DNA from: Platynereis dumerilii
Lineage: Eukaryota; Annelida; Polychaeta; Phyllodocida; Nereididae
Direction of reading: 5' to 3'
Assembly (NCBI GenBank): GCA_026936325.1
Contig: JAPTHN010000011.1
Span: 32,832,629-32,896,628 of the forward strand
Length of the DNA stretch: 64,000 bases
The translations under genes and the position numbers were made by a program. The notes under the pieces are model-generated. The model had not been told where the DNA came from. It saw only the letters and a list, made by a program, of their open reading frames with translations, and did not search any database. Numbering within the stretch: position 1 is the stretch's first letter; each line of letters opens with the position of its first letter. Shown here one piece after another: positions 10,655 through 23,400 of the stretch.

Positions 10655-11972
10655 CAGTGGCGGATCCAGACACGATAGTCTAGGGGGGGCCCGGACGTCT
10701 TTCGGCATTCGTGGGCCCGCGTTATCGCAATTTTTCTTCAAAATGCTACTATTAATCTTGGTGGTCTAGGGGGGGCCCGGGCCCCCTAGGCTAGGGTGCA
10801 TCAAACGCCCTTTTTCTCTCAAAATATAATCAAACATGAATGAAGTTGTGCCTTTTGATTGGAAAGACACTTCTGAGAAGTTTAAATGAAATCGTACTAT
10901 GGCTAGGGGTACCACACGGGCCATCTTTCCCCGTACATAAATTAGGTACCACTGATCCGCGGTTTCCCATAACTTTTTCAAATTTCTATGCAGAAACGTG
11001 TGGTTGTTATTTTTGAAATCTGCATAAAAAGACCTTTCAAATGAATGGCAACATCAATGGGCTATCTTATAAATTCATCTTCATAATTAACTATTATTAC
11101 CTTTTTATATCAATATTTGGCAGAAACATTGTCATGACATCTTATTTCAATGACAGACTTAATTGCTTGGCTCAGTATTTTTAATAGATATTTTAGAAAA
11201 TATCTAACATTATAATGTATGAAAAACATTGAAATTAGTACTGATAGTATTAGATATGCCAAGAAATGCTGAATTTAAAATTGCATCTTATTAAAATTCA
11301 CTTATCTTTGAATCTGTGATTTCTACACAATTGTTTTTCAACATGATCTCCAAAGAAAGACTTTTTATGTTATGATTTTTTAGTTATATTGTTTTCAGAA
11401 ACATTAATTACTCAGTTCTGGCTTGAAAAATGTCATAATATCGAAATTTTAGTACTGTTATTAAGGAGGCATTGGGAGAGGTACTGGCGCCGTAAAAATA
11501 TTGCAGCATTGGATAAATTGAATGCCAGATATTCTGGAAGGAGAAGAAGGTGAATGTCTGAAAAATTTGGACAGAAAGGAACATTCAGGCAAAAATAATT
11601 CATTGGTTTTTCAAAAATAAATCATGTCCCTCACTCTTGTGGTTTCGAGTTGACTTTAAATAACACAATATATGCAATGCGGGTACTCATTTGAAAGCTC
11701 TTTGTGAGAGGAATTCAGATATGATAAAATTATTATGATACAGCCGTTATTGTTTAAAATATTCAATACCGCGATTCGGCGATATGTCATTCTGTAGGTT
11801 TATTTCAGCCTCTTGGTGGTACCCCTAGGGCTATCTCAAACTTTCTGAAAATTTGCATGAATTTTCTAATAGTCAAAAGGAACATCGTAGACCATGTTTG
11901 GTTGTGATAGGAAAATATGAGGGGCATTTGATGCACCCTACCCTAGGCCCCCCTCCCCTGTATCCGCAACTG
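10655..11972. mobile_element. 1.3 kb element with long inverted arms, ends CAGTGGCGGAT / ATCCGCAACTG
   Basis: Outer ends CAGTGGCGGATCCAGA and, inverted, CAGTTGCGGATACAGG. A second matching pair lies within: GCTAGGGGTACCAC near 10903 and its inverse near 11815. GGTGCATCAAA-type words also match across. The arms are about 170-270 bp, diverged. No transposase frame. Target duplication not evident. Confidence 0.65.
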
Positions 11973-12556
11973 ATCAATGTACACTGCTTCGAAACCAGCT
12001 TTTCATGTCGATTATGTACACAAGTGCATCGTATGACATCATACTGGTTATTATTTAAGGCTAACAATCATTATTGTTGAATATTGCTTAAAATCCTCAT
12101 GGAATCAGGGAAACTTAGCGCAGATATATCACATTTAGTTTACCGCAAATTATGAAATATCGCAATCGGCTGTTTTGCCACATTTTGTCGTAAAAATTCA
12201 AGATGATGGACTGAAATTCACAAAACAAAGTTGCAAAAGGGTCAAATTCCCAAAAAATTCTGGTGAGTCTACCACAATAATACCGTATATCGCTCACGAT
12301 ACTTAGCATTGGTTGACCTCAGGCAGTTTCCTGCCTTCATGTAAAAATTGAAACTTTTTAAAAATCGTTTAACATATTGTTAAAATTAGAAACAGAAGAT
12401 ATAAATTGTCTTGTTCAATTTTAAGCAAATATGTTTTTCCATTACTACCGTCGGCTGTAGAAACAGGTAGATTTCAAGGTATTGCAGATGGATTATGGAA
12501 ACATTGTATTTCAAGTTTGCTAGAACGTAAAATTTATGTTTTTTTTTTCTTTGCAG

Positions 12557-14026
12557 CGGCGAATACACAATTGTGTGCCAGATGGGTGAAGAAGCCAGAA
12601 ATATCACCAAAATGGTCCAGATCATCTCCTCCCTTTCTCAGGTATTTTACAGTGTTATTTGCTAGATTTATATTGTTAAAATCCAGAAAAGTAGGAATTA
12701 GGGAAATTAGAAAATTTGACAAAATCTGGAATTCAAGTACGAAATCTTTGATGTTTTGTATTATATAATGAAGCAGCAAAAAAGTTCACACAAGATAGGA
12801 ATGTCGAACTTTTGAAATTGTAATACTTCAAAAATTGGGAAAAAAATAATAATAAAGCAGAGTAACTTTAATATGAGCACTTTTAAAACTAAGGAAATTT
12901 CGAAAGGCTATTTAGGGAAATTCAAAGCCTGACAATTGGAACATCTTTTAAATTATTTAATTCTCCAACAGGCAAATTTCCAAACAGCTACATGAACATT
13001 GTCCGAAAATCAGGGAAACTTCTGAAAAATACATAAAATTTTCTAAATTAAGGGGAAATGTTTTTGTTCATCTAAAGAAATGGCACACGGTGGTTGAAAA
13101 AAGGTGAACAATTTCTAAGACATGGAAGTTTTGGTCTTGCTGGCTTCAATAAATAGAGATGTCCAGGCAACAAATGCAAATAAAGTCTTGCCAAAATTCC
13201 TTTTCTAATGTAGTAAGCAGCCTTTGCCAAACTTATCCTTGCAGTTAATTTGCTTAACAGTTTATCCCATTTGACAGGTTTTTCAAAAATTGTGAATTTA
13301 CCAACTTTTAAGTGCTGAGTCTAAAAATTCATGTCAATAACACTGGAGCGGATTTCGGCATATTGCTTACTGATAAGTTGGCTTCCACAACAAGACTCTT
13401 TTCAGAACTTTATTTGGATTTTAGTCTATTGGGCAATGAATAAAATCTGGAAAATTATGAATTAGTTCCGTAGTCCCATGTCCATTAACCTCAAAAAAAG
13501 CATTTAAGAATCATGTTTGATCATATAGCTCAATAATGAAAAGTTATGATTTCTGGTGTTTCTGATTGGTCAGCCTTGAGATAAATGTTTTAATACCATT
13601 GCAACTGTAACCACAACAACTTAAAATGATGGCTTCTGTTGAAATGTTTGACTCACATTCGGCAAAGATTTTTGCTAAATTTAGGAATTACCAGTTTTGA
13701 CAATGTCTGGCAGATAATAATGTTTGTTAAAGAGTTCTGGACATGTCTGGTTTTCAGTCATGAAGTGTCCAAAGGTGGTCTATTTTGGTGCCAGTGACAT
13801 TTTTACAGCACAGCACTCTGTCAAGTTTAATAAGAAGCGATTGTTAATTTCATTTCTCGAAGCCGACCATAACAATACAGTAATTATTCTGACCACAGCT
13901 TAATAATTTAAATCTGGGAAACGTTGTGTGATTTAAATAATGGTTTGGCTTATAATTATGTGTATATTTGAAATACTAAATTTATATTTTCAGCGATACG
14001 GCAGAATTACGGCAGAGGAGGCATGA
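12557..14026 (+). CDS. Unidentified short C-terminus, two exons (candidate)
   Basis: Exon 12557-12641 (acceptor TTTGCAG, donor CAG|GTATTT) and exon 13994-14026 (acceptor TTTCAG) read together in one frame: GEYTIVCQMGEEARNITKMV, then QIISSLSQRYGRITAEEA and TGA at 14024-14026. AATAAA follows at 14129-14134, about 100 nt past the stop, as expected for a terminal exon. The upstream exon-like block 8499-8598 joins in phase. I do not recognise the protein; 38 residues with amphipathic helix character is too little to name it. A non-coding RNA with chance frames is the main alternative. Confidence 0.35.
12642..13993. other. AT-rich stretch, nothing recognised
   Basis: Intron between the two candidate coding exons. 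No repeat structure, TIR or homology seen by eye. Confidence 0.6.
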
Positions 14027-15779
14027 CAGCAAGTGCATTTGAACAAACACAATATTGTTAATGATGTGGACCCAATTATGCTGCTCCTCAGTTTCCAGAT
14101 GCATGCATTGTGTAAATAGCATCATTGAAATAAATCTTGTTTCCAATGAAATTTTTCTTCCTGCAAAGATACAAAAATATAAAAATTATAAATATAAAAG
14201 TACTTGCACATTTGAGTGACTCTATGATATGTGTTGTGGCCTTAATGTGTAATTTACCTGAAAGATGAAATAAATTAAAGTGCTGAGGCATGCATGTGAA
14301 TCTTATCAAAGTTAGTATTCTAGAACTTATTGATTATTAAAATGTTTCAGCTTTATCGAAATGCTTGGACATGTGATTTTCATCAAACCCCTGGATGACG
14401 AATTTTATTTTTATCTTTCTGGCTTGTTATTTTGTTCTGGGTGTCTCCTTGAAAGCTGGTGGCACTGCAGTGGTGCAGGTGAAAAATTTGCGAATAGTTG
14501 GAAAATGTTCTGAAGGCATCTGATTTTCATTGGCATATTTAGGTTATGGTTTCTTGGAGATTTCAGGATAAGGAATCCGCACCCATTCAGAATTTTTCCT
14601 TCCCACAACCGATCCATTTTGATTGTTATGCATAAAGGGACTGTCAGTGACAGAAAAGATAATCTCATAGGTTGTACTTGAATTAAAAGCGTCAAAGCTG
14701 TGAATTTCATAAGAAAGTCAGAATTGTGAAATGAATTATTACGATGAAGGTTTGATCAGGATGATGTTTCTTGTTTTTTAGTTTACAGCTCAGCTGAGGG
14801 GTTAGAGGAAGCTTAAAGTACTGTGGGGGGGGGGATTTGTTTTAGAATTTTAATTCCTTTATTACATTGAATATTGTGGATCAAACTAGTATTTACTGGT
14901 CCCGTCTTCTATGCTGTGGCATTATCATATTACTTTTTATGAAATGAGATTTACAGTCACTTTGTCGATATTGGAAATCTTTTTAGCATAAATAAATTTA
15001 TTTAAACGATGACTTAATATAATCATTGATGATTTTGTGACTTTTTATTTCCAGGTGCAGCATGTGTAAAAACATTTGAAGCATCAAGGACAAATGAATG
15101 GTTCACCTGTTTCTGACCAGCAGTGCCAGAACAGCCGAGGGATATTCCTTGAGAATTACAAATACCCTAAGCGGAAGTCCCTAACCTTTGGGACACTTTC
15201 AGTCTTTCATTTATAACTTTCTCATGTATATTTATGACAATTACTAAATTATCAAACTTTATTAGACATGCATCGAATCTGTAAATATCTAATTTAATTG
15301 GCCCCAACAAATAAAACTATTTAATTTTATGAATACTTGAAATAAAACTTATTTAATTTCACGACCTACTGATATGCTAGTTTTGTTGTACATATTAAAT
15401 TATATCACTGTCTAACGGGCAATGCAAGGGGAAAAACCATCTCAATTTGTGAAAAGTGCTAGGGTCTGTCTCTTTTGGATTGGATATTCTATTAGGTGGC
15501 TCTGTGGTTAGGGCTTGATCTTTTCAATTTGGACTTGATTGTTGAATATTATATAATTCAGATTTCTGTATCTATGGGGGTAATGGCTGATCGTAATGAG
15601 CCGTTCTCTTGTATAATTACAATGCTCATGTATAATTCTGAATGCATGCATTTCTTCCCTAGGGGTAACTTAGTTATAGTAGACTACGGAGATGAAAAGC
15701 AGCCTTAGAATAAAAGCTATGACAAGGTAGAAATGGTGGATCCAGAGGAGTGCCCAGAGGGCCTCGCCTCCCTTGACTG

Positions 15780-16800
15780 TGAACAAAGGCTGACATTCTG
15801 ATGTCTGCGTTTTCTAGATACATTTTGAAAGATATCTCGTCATAAACCAGCAACTTTTAAGACTCGCCAAAATATTGTTAGCTTTTTTACAATCTGTATG
15901 CATTGCCTTTGATGATGGTTTTTGTTTCAAATTGTTTTTAAAAATTTCATAGCTGACTTTAAACCTCTGAAACCAAGAATGTCTCAGATAAAATGTAAAA
16001 AGTTGGCATTCTGGCGTCACAATTCATTCTGTTCATGTAGTAACGTATGTCATCACAAATCACCATTTATTGCTTTGAATATTTTTTAATAATCAGCAGG
16101 TATTGCCCTTGATTGATTTGGTTTGAAAATTTTGTTTTTCTCAAACTTCATAGCAAACTCGTGAATATTCCTAAAAAATGTCAAAAATTGGCGTTCTGGC
16201 GTCACAAATCAGTTTGTGCATGTGGTAATAGATCTCATCATAAATCAGTATTTATTGAACTAAAATTTAGGTATTTTCCTTGATGATTTTTTTTTTAAAG
16301 TTTTTCTCAAAGTTTATGGTAGACTTATAACCTCTGAATACAAGAATGTCTAAAAAAGGTGTCAAAAATTGGCATTCTGGCGTCACAAATCAGTTTGTGC
16401 ATTGAGTAACGTATCTCATCATAAATCAGCATTTACTGGATTGAAAAAATTATTATTATTTTTATAATGTGCAGGTATTGTCCTTGTTGATAGTGTTTTT
16501 TTGTTTTTTTTCTCCAACTTTATAGCAGACTTATAGCCTATGAAAACAACAATGTCTCAAAAAAATGTCAAAAATTTGCATTCTGGCATCACAAATCAGT
16601 TTGTGCAAGTAGTGACGTATCTCATCATAAATCAGCATTTGTTGAGGTGAAAAAAATTTTATTTTCATTTTTTAGAACACGCAGGTAGTGTCCTTGATGA
16701 TAGTATTTTTTAAAAATACATTTCTTAAAATTTATAGCGGACTTATAACCTCTGAAAACCAGAATGTCTCAAAAAATCTTGAAAATTTGAATTTTTGGGG
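15780..16800. repeat. Satellite, about five units of 181-213 bp
   Basis: The mark CATTCTGG.GTCACAA recurs with starts at 15794 (diverged), 16007, 16192, 16373 and 16579. Units share TCTCATCATAAATCAGCATT and GACTTATA.CCTCTGAAAAC-like words. It starts next to GGTGGATCCAGA at about 15734, similar to the end of the element at 10655. Confidence 0.85.
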
Positions 16801-17304
16801 GAGTTAATGTTTAATATTGAAAAAAACAATTCAGTTAAGAGTATTAATTGTATACCCAAAGTTGTCCTTTAATATAGGCAACTTTTGACATAACAACCAT
16901 ATTTTTAACTTTAATAATTCCAGGGCTCAGAAATATTTACCAAAGTAAAAATAAGCAAATACGAAATTGAGGCCCTGAATGCATGAAGTCTTTTGGCAAA
17001 GCAACAATATTGATTAGACTAGGTGTTGGGTAATATTTTTTCCTCCTTGATGCTTTTTAAATTTTGTATATCGGACAAATATTAAAGTCTGTAGGTATAT
17101 TTTTGTTTGAAGAACCATGCACCTGCATCTCATTGTAGCGTCACAATAGTTCTGGGGCTCACCATCAGGTAGCGTCATGATTTTGGGTTTACCATTGGGC
17201 CTATGGTGGCGTCCCTTCTTGTGTTATATTTTCTTTGGTTCTGTGATTGGTCTGGATAGTCAGTGTTGATGAGAGATTACTTTTGCATGGACGGTAGGGC
17301 CAGG

Positions 17305-17431
17305 ATGGCCGCCTCCAACCTCCCTGTTGAATTTGCTAAGTACTGCAAGCTTACTAAGCAATTACGACAAATTCTAAGGGATACTCAGCGTTGTTTTCAA
17401 GAGATAAACGCCAGTGCCTGCGAACTGGATG
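17305..17431 (+). CDS. DSTYK: DSTYK coding exon 1
   Basis: Encodes the N-terminal helix ([20 protein letters not shown]...), which matches the start of vertebrate DSTYK (YRRYLGRLRQNLRETQKFF). The donor G|GTGGGT at 17431/17432 leaves phase 1, exactly what exon 2 needs. The alternative GT four bases later does not fit the phase. An inverted CCAAT box (ATTGG) lies about 60 bp upstream of the ATG, so the promoter may be close, but no TATA box or TSS can be assigned. Confidence 0.85.
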
Positions 17432-20400
17432 GTGGGTATTTCGTGTTAAGCTCAAAATCGCGTGACCCAGTTTCGTTGTTTTGATGTCTAAACTTCTGAC
17501 TCCACCTGCCTGTTCAGGCATTTCTCAAGTCTATGATTTTCAATTTGGCCAAAAAATTTTCAGTTACCCTAATGACTATGTGGTGGTACGTGTCAGGAAG
17601 ATGTCACATTTACAGTGATGGTTAGGACATTTTAATAGAATTACTTTTGAGTGTACCAATTAGGCCTACTTTCAAAAACTCATTTTGACAGTTCAATGTA
17701 ATGAGTTCTTTCAAGTGTCAACCACTCAAACATCATTCAACAATGTTCAATGTATCTAAATTCAATTTGGTGTTGACACAACTCCAGCCCAAGTATCTTA
17801 AGCAATGAAAGTATCTTATTCTCCATCGGTTACCATCACATGTCTTCATAACTCGACACGTAAGTCTTCTGGAATCAATCATTGTGTATTGCTATTGTGG
17901 GCTCAGTCAGTGAGCCTGAATCTCCATTTCTCTGTCAGAAAGTTTATATATATATATATCATGTGGTTGCAGCATTATTTTGTACTTGTAGTAGAGTCAA
18001 AAGTCATTCAAACTACATATTAAAGTGTGTTTCCACAGGGACTGATCCAGATATATGGTAATCTTGGCTGCCCGCTTTGCCCTGTACCTTCTTTAAAATG
18101 CTATTCTTCATCTCAGTAGTCTGGGGGGGGGGGGGGGGTTCTAGTCCCCTCTGGATCTACCACTGCTCCAGCTGTCTCATGTAAATAGACTAATTTATCA
18201 CGACGAATGATATAACTCAATGAAAAATATATATATATATACAAAAACACTCTTGAAGATGATTCTAACTATAATGCACACATAAGCCGGAGTAATGACT
18301 TTTCTCAGGGTCAGTCCGACTCAATCGCTCATTTTACAGTACCCTCAGCAAGGAGTGGGGTGTAGGTCGTGGGTTGCCGGCTTGCCGCGCGCTGCAGCCG
18401 CCATTGCCCCCTTTAAAGTAAGCCTTATCAATGATATGAAGAACTTTTTAAGTATTAAAAACATAAGTTAATCGATAACTGAGATAGCTCTCTGGACTGC
18501 AGGTTACCAATGTGTGGAAGTTATGTTCTGTGGTTTTGAATATTATGTTGAATCCCCATAAATTTTGTTGCAACAAATGTCAAAGGTAGGCTAAATGTTA
18601 AAACAACTGGTTTGAAACAGGTATGCATTTAGAGGCCAGCCAAAAGGTAATGTCTATGATTACTTTGGAAGTGTTTATCTTGTGTTTATTTATTAGCTAA
18701 TTTGATGTCACTAAATTAAACTGCTGTGAAGCATTTGAAATCAAATGATAATTGGATTTGTTTAATTTAACAGTTTGTTTGGTTGGGATTAACTTATTGT
18801 TGCAGTGTCACTTTGATTGTTTGTCTTCTATTTGATCAATTGTTATTTAATTAGTACAGGTGTACTTTGTGTGCTTTTATCTTGATCTGTCTTTGTACAG
18901 GTATAATGATAGGCCAACACAAACAGTTGGTGCAAGAACAAGTAGAATCGCAATCCAAATTGAGCAAACAGCCACATGCACTTGTGTATTTTGCCCCTGG
19001 CTTCTGTTTAAACAGAACTTTGTGATACAAATGGCAAGATTGACCAGATTGGGTTTAGTTAAATCCTCTTGGAACAACAATTGAAGAATAGCAGTGTGTT
19101 TAAGCAACAACTATGGTCACTTAGACTTTTATTGTTGCAGACCTTTTGTGTTATTGGGCCACATTGGCTTATGGCACCAAAAATGGCTTATATTTTATGG
19201 CATTTTGAATTGCTCAAAGAAGGTGCAATTCACAACTTCTCATTCTTTTAATGTGTTTTTTTTTGTACACTTTTTGTTTGGTTTATAAGTTCCATTTTTA
19301 TCATGCGCCTGACAGTGCATGTTGTGTGATATCATATTTCATGAATTATCTCTATGAACCTGTGGTGTTTTGGGGCAAAGCACTGGAGTGTGACGACATG
19401 TGTATGTCATGTGCAATGTCAACTTTTGCTATTTTACTGATTTTTACTTCCAATTTTTTTGCTAAAACTTGCATGATGTCTGGAAATTGTGATAGGCATC
19501 TGCCAACTATGAACTATGTGTACACCATGCATTTGAATGTTTATGTTATGATTGATGCCAATTAGCATGTCCGGTTGTCCACATGGCCCAGGTACTATTG
19601 ACCTGTAATAACATTCGAGGTGAATTGCTGAAGATCTAAAGTTCATGATTTTGCAAATAACATTGGTTTATTCAGTCTTAGCAATTTCAGTCATGACCAG
19701 TAATAAAGGGGACCTGGACATCCATTACATCACATTATGTCGCATTGCCTCAGTGTCAAGTTATCTTGAATTACAAGTAGTGCAAAAGTTGCAGTTTCAT
19801 TTGCGCAGTTGCAGTGGTCATTGTTTCATTTGATACTTATCTGATTGAATAATTCAAATGTCATAATGGTCCCTGCTTATTACCATCCTTACATAATGAT
19901 AACTGAAGATGCTTGTTGAATAAAACACTACTGTGGTTATTTGGTACGCAATTTGAAAATTTGTGGTTTTTTGTCCCGGTGCCTGTTTTGTCAAATGTGT
20001 TGCACCAAAATCACCGATTATTGCTTGTTGCAATGGTGTATGTTAATGTGCAATTGCAATTTACCTTTGTGTTGTATACATTTGTTAAAATTCATTTTAA
20101 ATATCATGTCCTAATGATGCATAGCGCATACAATATATTAGAAAAAAAAAATTATTGAATTTGGGTTTGTTTCATCAAAGGTTGCAAATAATTAATGCAG
20201 AAATTTAATGACAATTGTATTAGTCTGTTGGCCATGCATAATCATGATTCTCTGGCCTTGCCTGATATACAATTTATGTTTATATATTTCATTTGATGCT
20301 GTTGAGGTACTAAATTTGTGGTAGAAAATCATGAAATGGATTGGATTGATTAAAAGATCTGTGTTTGTACACTGGCTAATAACAAGTGCTACTTCAACTC

Positions 20401-23400
20401 GATGATCAATAAGCATGATAAGAGGGAGGTTTTAGTTTATCTATTTATTGTGTGCACATTCTTGCTTATGTTTGTTACTTTTGTATGCTACATGTTTTAA
20501 GTTCGATTCTGTTTGAAAGTGTAACCATTGATTATTTTGTGGTCAGGACCATGTTTAACTGACATCTTGAAGGTACGGTCTCATTGAACTTGCACTGTTG
20601 CACATCAAAGTTTAAGTTCAAGTTCGCATGAAGGTCGGAAGATGTGCGTTGTCTTAAAATTGACTCAGGTCATTTCTAAGAAATTATGAAAAAAACAAAC
20701 AACCAGAACATTAGATGTTCATGATAAGAAGGTAACCCAATAGGTGGTGTTTATCATTCTGTATTACTGACCCCTCTGGCCTGGTTTAGTGACTGACTTG
20801 TCACTACTGCTGCGACCATGATGACGCCAGGCCAGGTGATAGCCAATGGTATTAAATGATTTGTCTGGCACAGCTGACTCCAGGGAGCCCAGTTATCAAA
20901 TTACAAATTGCGCAAAACATGCGCAAATATTGTTGAATGATCCTTGTGTATGAAATTAATATGTCAGACGAGTGCAGACTGTAGTTCAAAAAGTGGAGTT
21001 GTCATGCAATGAAGTGTTCTGCAGTAAACATGGTAAATTGAATCACTGGTGTTGCAAGGGTATACAGTTTAATGCTGATTGCTGATGATTTAATTTGTTG
21101 AAGTTTAACATGAAAACATTGATGAAGACATGTAAATCACAAATATGACTTGTATTGATAATGACTAAAATATTGCTTAGTATTGCCTGGTTATACATAG
21201 TTCTTCAGCTGTGTGTCTTTCAGAGAAGTGATGTCCTAATTTGCCCACCAAGTACATAATTACAAGATGTAAAGCCCCAATCATCCATCTGTCTTTCAGA
21301 GAAGTGTAAAAAAAAAAATTTTAATGTTTGAAAGAAGAGCAGGTTCTGTATCATACATCATTCTAAATCTTTCACTTTGAACAAGGTTTGACATAGCATG
21401 CAAGGGTTATTAAAAATATCATGTTTTCCATGTGCTCGAAGGGAGATCATGTGCTGTCCTTGTTCTAAGACTTCAACTTCTCCCAAAGGATTTTCTGTGG
21501 CAGCATTGCAGAATAGAAAATAATTGCAGAAAAGAACTTTTGTCTTGGGGTCTATTTGCCATATTTGCATTGCTGTTGAGTAAATTAATTCTTTTTTTTT
21601 TGATGATGCTCTTAATTGGTGTATTTATAACTGAAACTCATCAGTTCATACTTATAAATGTGCAATTGTGCATGTTGTCTATTGTTTCGAATGTCTGGCA
21701 TTTTCCGCCTCACCCTCTGACAAGAGATGTGTGGTCCCCCAGTCCCAGACATTGGTGAATATTTCTACTACTTCCTGCACAATAGCCTTGAACTCTGCAA
21801 GTATCGGTTTCTCATTAGAAACATCGCTGTACACATGTATTGCTAATATGTAACATTCAACAAAGAAGGTTGTCGATGAATCCATGAGGGCAAGCCAGAA
21901 CTGTTTTGATAGAACCACATCTCAACTGGTACAAGATTTATGAGGGAACTCAAGGTTGGCCAATTTTGATCATGTGAGGCTGGGTTCTCTGGCTATCAAG
22001 TCAGGTCATGTGTTTGTGTGTCCAAAATCTTTAAATCTGTGATTACAAGAACATGATGAAATTCTGCCAGAAGATGCACAAATGACTTTATTTTTACCCT
22101 TGTGCTATGCATTTAGAAGATAATTTATTGAATCACTGTTAGAGATCATTTAGAGAGTTAGTTATTGTCTTGTCATTAACAATGCAATAAATTTGGGAGA
22201 GTACCCTCCTAATACATATCACCAATGCCACCATCTGCACTGTGTACTTCATTATCCTCATTTGCCAGGTGGACAGCATGATTTGTGGAGGTAGAGACTC
22301 ATTTTGCTTACATGTTTAAAATTCAAACCACAGTTAGGTGCAGGGTTCCAGACAATCAATTGTCAGATATTTGGCATCCATTGCCACACTGAAGATGCTC
22401 ACCATTGTAAATAAGGACAGATGTTGGTCATCCTTCCCAAATCTGCGCGTTTCAGGCTATTCGATTTCAGGGAATATGGGACCATCTTTGATGTATTTCC
22501 ATCAAAGATTCCCTGAACCAGGAGACCACCCTGTATGTATTAATTGAATGGTCTCTGATGGAAATTTTGTCGCAGATCTGTCTTTTGGCGTTTTCGTCGT
22601 CTGAAGATATGTTATTGTGTATTGTCAATGATTATGTATTGTGTAATGAAATTTCAAAGTTCTGATTCATATGTCTAATCATTTCACTGCTGATTTCAGG
22701 GGCAGCCAGCCAACCAGTCGCTGAACTGTCAAGGGAAGAGGAGGGCGAGATATCAGCCATAGTGAAGAAGCCACCCTGCATCTTGATATTTGGCCAGAGC
22801 AACTACGGCAAGGCAGTGGTGGTCAACGACATATTCGGAAAGACTATTTTACCATGTGTGGATTACGAGGCTCACCACGGGAACAAATGGCGAGCGGCTC
22901 GCTTCTTGTACGGCGAAAAGACTAACGTGGGGTTGTCGCTATCTTGCAGCTTTGAACTCATATCAAACCTCGCCTCTTACGCCAGACAATGGCAAACCAT
23001 TCCTGTCGAGGATTTGGAAATAAACGAAGAAGATGAAGACGACACGGATAATGCAAGAGGAACGGCCATCTTGGATGTGCGATTGCCACACACTATGTTA
23101 AAAGATGGCGGCCAAGTACTGGTGGCTCCCTCTGGGGAGAGCTTGTCCATGTATCAGCTGTACATGAAGTTTGTAGATGAAGTTGTTCCCATCTTCATCT
23201 ACGCCATCACCGACGACTACTTCATGAATGATGTGAGTATCCTTCTGAATATCCTGCTTGTTGTTTTCAAGTTCATTAATCAGTTTCACAGCTGTGCTAC
23301 TGTAGTCTTATTAGTCTCTCCTCTATCATGACTTTGGTATTGTTTTCAAGGTGCACACATGCTGTAAAATGTGTCAAAATGCTGACATAATTAAAGTGAC

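Larger units (their letters stand above)
1720..15360 (+). other. Candidate spliced + strand transcription unit, unidentified
   Basis: A series of blocks has good splice borders in the same orientation: a possible first exon ending 1853 (CAG|GTATGA); 2889-3034 (TTGTAG ... AAG|GTACAG); 7566-7630 (TGCAG ... ACT|GTAAGT); 8499-8598 (TTTTTCAG ... TAG|GTAAGT); 9883-9986 (TTTTTTCAG ... GAG|GTAAGT); 12557-12641; then terminal exons 13994 onward or 15055 to about 15360 (TTTCCAG, AATAAA at 15309 and 15341). No single open frame runs through all of them, so this may be a long non-coding RNA, or a gene whose coding exons I mis-select. It ends before DSTYK begins. Confidence 0.35.

Noticed and set aside
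12386-12779. Overlapping + and - strand frames of 79-120 codons
   Set aside because: The + frame over 12406-12768 is not the frame that joins in phase to the terminal exon; the minus frames are shadows.
19251-19565. 104-codon + frame in DSTYK intron 1
   Set aside because: No start-site context, no homology, hydrophobic composition typical of T-rich DNA.
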